A DNA stretch of 64,000 nt from Balanoglossus misakiensis (Eukaryota > Hemichordata), in the NCBI GenBank assembly GCA_040954595.2, contig CM082589.2:6324001-6388000 (forward strand), in the 5' to 3' direction. Below, in pieces: positions 1-16,513 of the stretch. Below the pieces are notes generated by a model, which worked only from the letters and a program-made list of their open reading frames with translations, did not search any database and had not been told where the DNA came from. The stretch's first letter is position 1; every line of letters starts with the position of its first letter. The translations under genes were made by a program, and so were the position numbers.

Positions 1-47
1 GTAAAGAAATGGGTTATGAAGGTGAAGCACTTATCATCTTGTGACAA

Positions 48-61
48 TCATCATCATCATT

Positions 62-142
<81 letters not shown>

Positions 143-143
143 T
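48..143. repeat. (CAT)n microsatellite
   Basis: About 31 CAT units with one TAT interruption. It gives a spurious poly-His frame. Confidence 0.95.
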
Positions 144-1690
144 GAGATATAGAGACGAGGAAAGTATTTTCTATTATGTCATTTTTTCAGAGAGAAAAAT
201 AAGCATCTACAAACATATTAATCCGAGTTTATTCTACTTAACATGTCAACTACAGAACATTCATAATCAGCGACGAAAGTTACAATATAATATTTGACAA
301 CATTGCAGTTATCATTTACACAATACATACATATACTTGGTCAATTACATTAAACAGACCTCTCCCTACCTTCCCAATAAAATGACAGAAAAAATCGTTT
401 ATTTCAAGGATAATACAAAAGGCCTCTTCACTGTCAGTATTATCGAGGAATTTTGGAAGACCTCGTCTCTTCCTCTCGGAAGGCAGCACTACTATGAACT
501 CGTGTGGGGCGCTATTTCCTATTTGCCCATCATGAAAACTCAGTGAATTCAATGAGCGGGTGTTTTTGTTGTGTTATACGTTGAGGTTAAAAAGTCTTGT
601 TCTGTTCGTTTTGATAAGAAGCTCCGAAAAAAAAAATGTTTTCTTATTAATTCACTTAATGTTAATAAACGTCCATTACAGGATGAAATGTCTATACTTT
701 GCCATCAATAATCAGCGATGAAACCTTTTTATCGGATACAACAGCACTAACAGAAACTGGCCTAAGATACGCAGCCACACCCACAACACTAGACGGATAC
801 TATAGCCATTGGTGAAAAGCGCCACCATTCGTCGAAATCGACAAAACATTTCAAGGTTCTAATTTAAAGCATATGATAAGTCTAAAGGGCTCACTAAATA
901 GTACAGAAAAAAACACTACACCCCATATGTGGTATTTGAATGTCGACTACTTTGACAACTATAGAATATAAATAGGTGAAACACTCATTTGATTAACTAC
1001 AAACCCTAAGTCTCACTGGTTTTCTATACATATGGAGAAGAAACAGTCGTGTAAAAGCCACATTCTTGATCTCAAAAGCAACAGGAAGTTGATCGATACG
1101 AAAAAAATATCAGTAAAATATAAAATAGTGAAAATTAATGCATAAGGAAATATTGTCATCATTGGAAGGCATTGCCACTTAGTGTTTAAAACATTTCGTG
1201 TAAAAAATAAAATAGCAAAAATATTCTGCGTGTTGGTAGACAGTCTTTCATGCATAGAAATTTATCGCCTGTCCGACATGACATCACTATAAACATGCTA
1301 CCCTTCCCGGCAAATCCGCACCAAAAAGGTCAAAGGTGAACAATACAGGCAACGACAAAACACGTGACGACAACACCAAGTTACTTCAGAATCCGACGTC
1401 ACATCCGCTGTAAATACAAACACTGTTGATTTGCGAAGGTTAACGATATGCAAACTGTATGCGAAGTTTAACTCCAGAGAGAGTCGACTGTGGTAGGTTT
1501 TAAATTTTTCGTTCAGGGAAACGTTTCCTGAATTCTTTAGAATAGACAATGAAAACATAAAATGTGAAACCATTGACTGCTGTCTATGGTGAAAATTAAG
1601 GCAGTAACTTGGTTCTATTTCCAGGTTACCCAGCCATCATAATCGAAATTGCACTGTTGACGTCATGTATGGTAGGCACAGATTTTACAT
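144..1690. other. No gene seen
   Basis: AT-rich single-copy-looking sequence. Short ORFs on both strands (for example 316-552) lack recognisable domains or a coherent splice context. Confidence 0.6.
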
Positions 1691-1951
1691 TAGGAGACTT
1701 TCATGACCCCTATATGACCTTACATCCTCGTACTTCCGGTGTTAAGAATCCACCAGGTTGACTAAACTTCTACAAAAACTGTACAATCGCAGCTGTTGTC
1801 AATAAATTGTGTACTGAATTCCAAAAGTAACCCTTTTTCAAGCAACATTTTACATGTTTCTTGTCTGGTCCCAAAATGTTGAATTTTGACAACCCCGCAC
1901 CAACGGAAGTACGAGGATGTAAGGTCACATAGGGGTCATGAAAGTGACCTA
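1691..1951. mobile_element. 261-bp MITE with 42-bp terminal inverted repeats
   Basis: Arms 1697-1738 and 1904-1945 are reverse complements with one mismatch. They extend outward to TAGG/CCTA at 1691 and 1951, consistent with TA flanks. There is no coding capacity. It sits about 45 bp downstream of the gene A stop. Confidence 0.75.
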
Positions 1952-1975
1952 TTCTACCGAATGAACACCTAAAAC

Positions 1976-1981
1976 TTTATT
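1976..1981 (-). terminator. Poly(A) signal of gene A
   Basis: AATAAA on the minus strand only 16 nt after the gene A stop codon and about 25 bp before the edge of the MITE at 1691-1951. The 3' UTR would be tiny. Confidence 0.5.
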
Positions 1982-1997
1982 GGATTTTCTTATAAAT

Positions 1998-3784
1998 TCA
2001 AACTTCTTCCTTTGGTTTCTCCTCTTCCCCGTTGGAGACTTCGAAATAAGTTGGCGGCTTCTGTTCGTTATTTCCTTCAACCTTTTCCTCGATCAATCGC
2101 GCCTTGTCCGATGTCTTGATGTCGGGTGAGGGCGGATGACTCGCGGCTTTCTCGTCTTTGTCGCTTGCGGGCGTTTCCGGAGGCGCTTGTTCCTCCTCTT
2201 TCGTGGGGCTGGGCGTGGCCGCCGGTGACTTCTTCTTCTCCCCATTCACGCCGTTCGGATCGGGTTCGGCCATCGGGGCCCGGGTGTACCCTTTCTTGTC
2301 GTTAGAGGGCGACTTCTCCTTGTCGTCTCTCGACTTGATTTTCAGGACCACGGGGCCTTTGTTTCTTCGGATGGTGTACACTTGGTAAATGATGCAGCTT
2401 AACAGCATCACGGCCACCAGCACGCCGACGATGAGAATTGCAATTTCCCAGGGTTTCCAAATTTCTGAAAGGAAGAAAGAGGTAATCGTGCAATATATAT
2501 TACCCTTAAGTCCCAGATTTCGCAAAACAAATACATCAAGATTATAAGTTGCCAGGCAAAAAAGGCAAAGTTTGAAGTATATGCCTCTTGGAATTCGAAC
2601 ATGTTTACGTCAAGGATCACTTGAAGCCATGTGGATACGCAGAGAATCGTGAGGACATTAACGACGTCCGTGTGTGGCTTCCAGGGGGAAGATTACTATC
2701 ACGACGCAATGTGCGCCAGCAGGTTGCTGCAATAAAACAATATCTTGACATATTCGCGACAGGATTCCTAAAAGATGACCGTTTTTATAATTCATTGCAT
2801 TCTCAGCCTGTCTTTCATCGGAACACGTTTTCGCTCTAAAAAGTTCACACCGTTCCGGTATTGGTGATCGTTAATTGCGGGGAAAGGGGAGAAAATTGCT
2901 TTCCTTCATTAATTCGGATCTCGGAAGGAAATTCCAGGTGAGTGATCCACATTCAACGAACTTAAGGCCAAGCCACCGAGGGGTAACCATAGCAACTGAA
3001 ACATCATCGGGATGATTAAACTTACCACGGGGTAAATGAGCGCGCAAATCGTGACGGAGGCATATTGAAACAAACCACACGGACGCAAGGTCAGCGAACA
3101 GCATTTCAATGACATCTGGAAAAAGATCTTGAATTTTGCACATGCGCACAGTGTGTCTCCCATCTGCCATCTGTTAATAAGGCACTTAGCTAAGTCATTG
3201 ATAGGTGATGTGATTAGGGATGTCGTTTATAGATCGACGGCCACCGCTTTCGCGCGCAGATGTAATTGTCACCGTTCCTCAAGCTCTAGGACACTAATTA
3301 CTAACGATTTCGCCATTCAAGACTGAACACGCTGTAAATGCCCGGATGTTTCAGTGAAGATTGTAGAAAACATAATCGACTTACGGTCACTTGGCCGTGT
3401 CGGCGGCTTCTCTACTGTTTCTTCTTCAACGGGTTGTTCGTTACTTAGCTTTCCAGTTCCCCTGACTTGATCTAGCCGCGGAAAAAAATAAACAATCAGG
3501 CGATTAAAATGGAGTCTGTGATGTTTAAAATAAAGCATGGAATTTACATGCGAAGCTACTCACTGCATTCGTGAATTGACCAATAAAACATGTTCCACCC
3601 CCCCCCCCTTTATTGAGAAAAAAATGCCCATTTCTATTCAATAAAATAATGAAAAAAAAATCAACCAAATATTCGGAGCAAATCATTCGCTATAATCATT
3701 CTTACGATATTACTAACCTGCATGGACAATTATGAATAGAAGACAAATGTAACAAAAAAGCTGCCATGTTTGGAATCTCGCCAT
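1998..3784 (-). CDS. Gene A: 206-aa single-pass membrane protein with PPxY motif, relative of gene B
   Basis: I do not recognise this family. Three exons join in frame: 3784-3718 (22-residue signal peptide, LFCYICLLFIIVHA core, phase 1 donor GTTAGT), 3471-3385 (29-residue acidic/Pro-rich ectodomain, phase 1-1) and 2464-1998 (phase 1 start). The last exon begins IWKPWEIA, then the span ILIVGVLVAVMLLSCIIYQVY, RRNK, and a tail of about 125 residues rich in Lys, Glu, Pro and Ser. Near the C-terminus KPPTYFEV combines a PPxY and a YxxV site, as in gene B. PWEIA before the span and the phase 1 boundaries are shared with B. An acceptor at 3856 (TTTCAG) precedes the ATG by 72 nt, suggesting a 5' UTR intron. 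Confidence 0.8.
3026..3115 (-). other. Candidate cassette exon inside gene A
   Basis: In the 920-bp second intron of gene A a 90-nt segment is bounded by a good acceptor (TTTTTCCAG) and donor (CGTG|GTAAGT). It is open in the frame gene A would use (phase 1-1) and encodes a partly hydrophobic stretch (MLFADLASVWFVSICL). Including it would lengthen the ectodomain by 30 residues. No transcript evidence is available. Confidence 0.3.
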
Positions 3785-5315
3785 TTTCTCGACCGTCCGC
3801 TAATTCACCTTTGTCACAGATCAGTGTTCGTAGTCAACGAATCCACATAAAGGCAGCTGAAAGAAAATTGAAGACATACAAGAAACATATATATTAGTGG
3901 AGGATAAACAACGAAAACACACGTACTTGTAGTGAGGAATAACCGATTTATTCTCACTAGTCACTACAAGTTTAGTGAAATTCTCTGGTCCGTATCGACC
4001 AGCCCAGCCAAGTTTAAGGTCATCCAGTCATTTTCTCCTGATATTAGTAAGTCACGAAAAAGGCATATATATAGATATGTTTTGTTATTTTGAGTATAAA
4101 GGGTCGATATAATATTTACCAAAAATGTGACCGATATCTTTTATACTGCTTGTCTGTTATTGTATCTCCCTTGCTTGCTGTGTTTTTCTCTCTCAAAAAG
4201 TTTAACAGTCTTGCTTTGCTGATGTAATTTTATTTGTAACACGAGACGCGAAAACACAGAAAAATCGTTGGCAGAAATCCCAATATTCATATGTTAAAAT
4301 TGATACACGTAAATAACAAAGAAACCCGTTCGATAACCATAGCTGCACGCCCCTGAGGGTTATACGTGTTTGCACACGTCGGCAGTGTGTTTTACCTTAT
4401 TCATATTCGATTCTATGGAGGTTACCCTGAGGTCAACGTGGGAGACTCACGACCGATGTTATTTTCCCCTTTCGAGCGAGATCATAAATGCTCCCTGGGG
4501 ACCGCCATCGATCAGAGCGCACCGGGGCATAAAACACAACTCTACAGATGGCGCCGTTCTTCCCACAAAAGAATAAGAGCTCGACCTGTCAGGGGACGCA
4601 TATTCTACTTCTTAGTGCACGGATATGTCTTAATTTCAATGGAGTCTCCCGGGCGAGTTAATGACAGGCATTTACTGCATGGAGAGACTTTGCCACCTGT
4701 ACAATTACCTTGCAAGAGAAATATTCCCGCAAATTGGACAATTAAAAGAAATTATATAAATGGAATCACGCCAGACGGGCTGTTGTGATTGGACGATGGG
4801 ACTTGGCGTTCCTTCTAGTAGAGAGAGCTATTAGGCTTGATCGCTATCAGGGAAAAGGGAATATGAGAAAAAAGTGACCTCCCCCCCCCCCCCACCCATT
4901 TCATTGTACGCACAGGGAGAAAATATATACATCCTGCGGCAGGCAGCCAAATATTTTCCAGTCTCACTGGGATATCTCTAAACCGCGGAAAAGCAAGCAG
5001 GCTTTGCGGCAGCCTTTGATGTAGAAGTGGGTGAGGTATTCGTGTAGTGTAGCGTTGCTGACCTAGTAATTTGGGCTTCTAGTCATACAGCCGTCCATAG
5101 CAGATGCTCACAGCATTATCTCCATAATTGATTTATACTGGCAGATATCCACTGCAATTCAATTCCACGAATAGGATATATGAGCCAATCAACAAAGGTG
5201 GTGTTGATTCGTGACTTAAGTCGCATCGCAATACTTGTTTCTTTCTTTCTATTATAGTACATGTCTGCATGCACGAGCATGTATTTATTCAAAGTTTTCT
5301 CCGTCTGTCTGCTCA

Positions 5316-5465
5316 TAGATAGATAGATACATAGATAGATACATAGATAGATACATAGATACATAGATAGATACATAGATAGATACATAGATACATAGAT
5401 AGATACATAGATAGATACATAGATAGATACATAGATACATACATAGATACATAAATACATACATA
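5316..5465. repeat. (GATA)/(CATA) tetranucleotide microsatellite
   Basis: About 37 units mixing AGAT and ACAT in an irregular higher-order pattern. Confidence 0.95.
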
Positions 5466-6352
5466 TGCACCAGAAAATGAAATAATCAGCTTATATTATT
5501 TATCACTAGAGGCTTTCAGCTAAGAATGTACACGTGGGGTTACTGTCATTGAGAAAGTACATTCATCCCATTTTCCGATAGAGTACGTGTAATCAAAACT
5601 GAAAGTCAAATTTCCTTTTTGCGTTTATCACATTTAATTGCAGCAATCCCTAATCAGTGCGGAAACACGTCACGAATATTCGCATATATGTGGGCGTCGG
5701 TTGGGGGACACAAAAGATAACCGTTTCCACGGTTCGAACCGGATCTTCTTGGCCGGCTCAATTGCATACAGGGTGATTGATGAAAGCGTGCCTCGATTGG
5801 TTGTGTATTCGACATTAATGGCCGACAAGTGAGTCTCGGTTGAGATTCATGACTCACCGCCGCGAATTGCCGGCTATGATGTAGCATATACCTCCGTATC
5901 AGACATAATGGTTAGGGGGCCCTTAGCGGGGAAATCTTTCATACCACGGCACATCCTTGCATGGGGAAAATTCATATTATCAAATGTTGCAGATTTTCTA
6001 AAATTGTGAAGTCATATCCTCAGAATGGGTAAAAACAAACGTTTCTTCAAAATCGTTACTAAAAACAAATAATTTAAATTTTTGCTGATAAGTTTTAAGC
6101 GACGAATAGAAAATTGTAAAAGAAATATCATCTGTCATATAATTATAAAACAGAACGACGTTGCTATGTAAATAATTTGACCACTGTTCGTCTCTTGCTG
6201 TCGTCAAGATGAAGAATAGTTTGACAAAATATAATTTTAATACTCGAGCTGAATATCTCAGTTTCGTCGGTTGACCTTTGACCTTATATATGCAACAGGA
6301 ATTTAAAATCAACTGGTGAGTGTACATGTAGTACACGTGACCGCTTTAACCT

Positions 6353-6450
6353 GTGAAAGGTATTACGGTCACATATGCAAATCTAACTACAGTTACCATG
6401 GAAAGTGGCGATCGCATATATTTACTCGGGTGGCCACTTGAAAACAAAGC
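6353..6450. repeat. Dispersed repeat fragment shared with 22195-22290
   Basis: The order AAAGGTA, GTCAC, TATG.AAAT, GTTACCATGG, then TGGCCAC.TG.AAAA occurs here and at 22197-22290. A related fragment starts near 32673. Probably an old interspersed element. Confidence 0.5.
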
Positions 6451-6454
6451 GCCA

Positions 6455-11534
<5,080 letters not shown>

Positions 11535-13005
11535 TATAGGGCAAAACTGTATTAACCGCCATCTTGAAAACCGCATTGCATTGTGGGACGACTGGGGGGG
11601 AGTACCTGAAGACCCATAGCATTGTAATGTAGACATCTACCGAGACACTCTATTCCTCCAAACGTTTTTTTCCCGACAAACTCTCAGATTTCAGTTCTAA
11701 TAGCCGTCTTCTGTTCTGAAAAGTATTATTATTATCGTCGAGCCGTTCCAGAAGATTTTTGAGGATCCAACAATAGCGGGTGTTGCCATTATTCATTGGT
11801 ATTAAGTGCTGTTGCTATGTGTTTGACAAATTCGTTTCTGAATACGTTCAAGTAGAATTTTCGTGGCACACTTACAATAACTGTAAAATAACTAAAAATA
11901 ACAAACTTTCCATAAAGTATGACCAGAAGCTGATGCTGATTACTTGGCTCGGATTACAGATGAACATGCCACGCCCCCTTTTAAAAAAACCCTGTCCAAA
12001 CCGCTCTGAAACATGCACAAAAATGAAAAGAATTTTTTGCATTAACTTTTGATTAGCAAGAAGTTTTTCTTTCAAATCTGTTTTTTATTGTTTTGTTATG
12101 TAAACCAGTAAGTGAATGTGGAGATGGAAGAAAAAAAGCGTGAACGGCTTCATTATAATGCAAGCCAAGCTGTGATAATAGTAAGGCCAGCCATGAAAGC
12201 GTCCTTTCAAGATTTTCGTGACACCGACGTAGAATTTCAACACATAATGGAGATCATTGCAATCGTTTTTTGGTCTAATTTGTTTTATTTTCGTCTAATA
12301 AGACTTAGTGAAATTAGTCTTTGAAAGGACGCTTTCATGGCTGGCCTTAATTTTCACTGTGACAGCTTGGCTTGCATTATAATGAAGCCGTTCACGCTTT
12401 TTTTCTTCCATCTCCACATTCACTTACTGGTTTACATAACAAAACAAAAAAAAAACAGATTTGAAAGAGAAACTTCTTGCTAATCAAAATTTAATGCAAA
12501 AAATTCTTTTCATTTTTGTGCATGTTTCAGAGCGGTTTGGACATTTTTTTGAAAAGGGGGCGTGGCATGTTCATCTGTAATCTGAGCCAAGTAATCAGCA
12601 TCAGCTTCTGGTCATACTTTTAAATAACATAAAGTTTGTTATTTTTAGTTATTTTACAGTTATTGTAATTGTGTCACGAAAATTCTACTTGGACGTATTC
12701 AGAAACGAATTTGTCAAACACATAGCAACAGCACTTAATACCAATGAATAATGGCAACACCCGCTATTGTTGGATCCTCAAAAATCTTCTGGAACGGCTC
12801 GACGATGATAATAATACTTTTCAGAACAGAAGACGGCTATTAGAACTGAAATCTGAGAGTTTGTCGGGAAAAAAACGTTTGGAGGAATAGAGTGTCTCGG
12901 TAGATGTCTACATTACAATGCTATGGGTCTTCAGGTACTCCCCCCCAGTCGTCCCACAATGCAATGCGGTTTTCAAGATGGCGGTTAATACAGTTTTGCC
13001 CTATA
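11535..13005. mobile_element. 1.47-kb foldback (long inverted repeat) element
   Basis: Two arms of about 680 bp (11535-12213 and 12318-13005) are near-perfect reverse complements around a loop of about 105 bp. Both ends read TATAGGGCAAAACTG inward, which fits a TA target duplication plus terminal repeat as in Tc1/mariner-type or related DNA elements. No credible transposase ORF is inside; the ORFs of 60-90 aa look incidental. It is a non-autonomous foldback element or a very large MITE. The few arm mismatches suggest a recent origin or gene conversion. Confidence 0.85.
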
Positions 13006-16000
13006 CCATAAGCCTCGAAAAGAAGTTTTACACTTTTTCTCGTATTTTGCCTATTGTCTTTAAAATTGAGGAATAAAAATTGAATTTGGCTGTGAGAGCA
13101 AAATTGTCTCAAATTTGAAATTCAAAGTGGTCGCCAATCTCTGTGTTTACTCAAGGAAGAAAATTAAAATTAACAATTCCTTGTAAAAACGAGTCGGTCA
13201 ATCTCGTTTTCCAAAAGACTCCTGACACACTTATAATACTAGTACAGCAAAGAGTTGTAGTGTCCGAGGGAACATCATTTTTTCTGAGAACTGCCCCGAG
13301 GCGCATAATGGACTTTAAATCCCGGTTCACATGAACGCGAATGTAGCAGGGGGTTCGAAGAGAAAGAGCCAATCCCGCAACCTGATTTTAATCACATCGC
13401 CTTGACAACAACAGAAAGCGACAGGTATTTTCGCATCACCATTTCGCGGAAATGTGTAATGTATCCCGCAAGTAACTCCAGCAGCTTATAAGTGAAATTG
13501 CTTCGGGTGTTTAATACTACGAGTCGGTGTACTGCAGATCGATTTTATCAAACTCTATCATGCTGACACACATATATACATGTTGTGGCCTTTCCAAATG
13601 AGGGCGGTAGGCCAAGGGCAATTGCTAAAATCAGAATTTACATAATTATGACGATTCATTGTCTGCATCAATTAACTGCATTGCTTGATTTTGAATATTA
13701 AACGTGTCAGTAACGAATTCAATTAAAACGTTTTATGCCTGTCACGTGACTCGATCAGTCGTTACTTCTTTGCCTTCATGAAAACGGCCTTTCCAATCAT
13801 CGATCTGACCTTATGAAGTAGGGTCACGGCGTTCGACCGAATAAACATGATTAGTTTAATATACCACTGCATAGACAAACCAAACATGCTGAGGTACACT
13901 GTCACACACTATGATCAGATTTTCATTTCACTGATTTTTGAGGTTCATTGCCATTCTTGTTCAGTCTCCTACCTGCCTATTAGCACATTCTGGTTGATAT
14001 GGGCTAAGGAACATATAGAATGGGTGTGATTGTTTTGACCTTTTGCGAAGGAAATATATTCCTTCGTAAACTGTCGTACCGGCTGGAGCCCTCCGCCTAC
14101 GCTGACTTGACAATAGAGTACTAGTCAATGTTGAACGTTCATTCTTTTGAATTATATAAATTAGTGAATTACCGCAATTCTCGAGAAACGTTCTTATTCA
14201 TAAAGCTCATTTTTCTCAGAAACGTATTCAGCGAGTTCGACATTTTTTAAAAACAAAACGGCTGTATTTCGCACTTACAACGAATGCATGCACAAGCAAT
14301 ATTCGAAGATTCGGCGCCACCAACGGTAGCACCCATGCAATCCACAATATTGGTGAATTTTCCGTTTGTCACGTACAAATTGAAATTCGATCTTTTTCCT
14401 TTCATGGAGTAGGCCTATTTTCTGGTTCTTGTCACCCGACAGCGATTCAAGAACTGGATTTCAGTTTCTTCAAGAAGGCCCTCCCCAGGCATATTTTACT
14501 GTACACGCAGAAAGATCACGTTTCGTAATAATTACAAACGAAAGCTTCGGTGCATTGCCCCGACGCAGTAGCGAGATCGCGAATATAACACACAAAATTG
14601 CTTACGAAACGAAGAGCAGCGTTCATAGCCAAATGGAGGTACATGTACATAATAGATACTAGTATCCTCATTTCAATACTATGTCAATGCAGAAGATAAC
14701 GCTTTATTAAGCAGTAGAGCCTGTCAACTTTGGAGATTATTAAGCAAGGGCCTGGTTGTACCACAGATAATTAGATTTGTCTGTATCCCGAAGACTTGTA
14801 TGAATATATAGGTATGGCTTGAAGGGAAGTAGTTTTTGAGTGGTATTTGCATCACCAAGGATTCACCGTATCAGGGGCTTTTCGAATATGAGGTTTTCAA
14901 ATCCTATTAGACAGCGCTCAGGGAACCAGTGATATTTCAAGACTTCAAAGCCGCGTTTATAGCTACAGTTGACGAATGGAAAAGAAAAATCCGTTTCCAT
15001 CAGCGGAGTTAAGGCTCCTGGAGTCCCAACGGTAATCCAGTTTAGTCTCGTGTCCCTGGATATGCAAGGCTTGGGCAGTATGCTTACAGTCACGTATCTT
15101 TGCCGTAGAAACCTAGTCGCAATCTGGCACAAACAACAGATTCTGCAGACAACACAAGGGTCATTATGTGGTGACCTAAACGTGATTTTCTGTAAAATTT
15201 TGGAATGCCATCGCTCTACCTCGCTTCCCAGAACGTTTATTATCTATCTGCGGGGGGGGGGGGGTCGTGTACCACACGGGTTCAACGTGACCCATAATTC
15301 TCCGTGTATGTCCGGATTGGCCACTTTAATCAAAGCATCAGTACATCAATAGATCAAGGCGATTCTGTAATATGTTCGAAGGCATATTGGTAATCATGGA
15401 CGATACATAGATTTTTCAAAGCAGACTTTCATCATTTTATTCGATATCCCAGAAGAACAGAAGTTACACTGCTGCAGAAACGAAACGATATTCGACAATT
15501 GGTTAAATACTCTGAAAATACCTCAAGTATCATTCCTGAACCATTGCAATAAATATAACAAAATATATACACAAAATACACAATACAATTGTCACTATAT
15601 TATCTCGTTAAATATGTCAATACACTAATTCAAACGCCGACAGTGGTATATATACGACTTTCGTTTACAAAGTTTGGCAATTTGCGATTAGGAGACCAAG
15701 GGAACTAAAGTTGATACGCAGAACAAAAACACAGACATAAAGTAGCGTAAGAATACAGCTAATACCACTTGAATGTACTGCCATTAAAGTAACAGTACTT
15801 TATTGGCTATACGGGTGTAAATTTTTGTTTTAGGAAAAGTCAAACATGTTTGGTGAAATTCCACGGAAAATACAGATATTTTAGTTAATTAAAAAAAATC
15901 TGTAACCAACGGGTAAGAAAATGTAAAGTGGTTTTTCGATAAGAACTTTGTAATATTTTTGATCTATGCTATCATGGCCGCATATTCTCAGGCTTCCTAG

Positions 16001-16052
16001 CTGTATACAGTTGTAGGTTATAAACAAAATAATCATAAAAACATAAAAAAAA
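13006..16052. other. No gene seen
   Basis: No coherent ORF or repeat beyond a poly(G) run near 15251. Confidence 0.55.
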
Positions 16053-16161
<109 letters not shown>

Positions 16162-16201
16162 CGCATTAGCATTAGATCAATAATTTTGTAAAATATATTT
16201 A

Positions 16202-16343
16202 AGCAATAAAACACCCCCAGCCATGGTATACCACGAGATTTTGACCAGTTCACGACATATACGCACGAGCGATAGCGAGTGCGTATATGGAGTTTAACTG
16301 GTCAAAATCGAGTGGTATACCATGGCTGGGGGTGTTTTATTGC
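16202..16343. mobile_element. 142-bp near-perfect hairpin element
   Basis: Arms 16202-16250 and 16296-16343 are reverse complements (AGCAATAAAACACCCCCAGC at the outer end). The centre has its own palindrome, CATATACGCAC with GTGCGTATATG. Likely a small MITE. Confidence 0.7.
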
Positions 16344-16344
16344 T

Positions 16345-16513
16345 ATTATATTATGCCAGTATATTGAAACTTTGCATAAAACATTTTAAAAAGGCATTTT
16401 CTTTGACTATGATATATGACTGTGGTATATGGCTAATATATCACGGTCACGTGTCGTGTCTCGACCAATCAAATAACGTGATTTACACCATCAATATACT
16501 GGTATAATATAAT
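16345..16513. mobile_element. Second short inverted-repeat element abutting the hairpin
   Basis: Segments 16345-16366 and 16492-16513 are reverse complements with about one mismatch (TTATGCCAGTATATTG type). They flank about 125 bp and directly abut the hairpin at 16202-16343. May be part of one composite element. Confidence 0.5.

Larger units (their letters stand above)
3857..6454. other. Upstream of gene A, no gene seen
   Basis: Contains only the tetranucleotide tract at 5316-5465 and part of a dispersed repeat. A 140-codon plus-strand ORF at 4366-4788 has no recognisable domain. The gene A promoter and first 5' UTR exon probably lie at the low end of this stretch. Confidence 0.55.

Noticed and set aside
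4366-4788. 140-codon plus-strand ORF
   Set aside because: No recognisable domain, composition like surrounding noncoding DNA, overlapping alternative frames of similar quality, no splice context.
11780-12324. ORFs inside the foldback element
   Set aside because: They fall in inverted-repeat arms, are short, and show no transposase motif.
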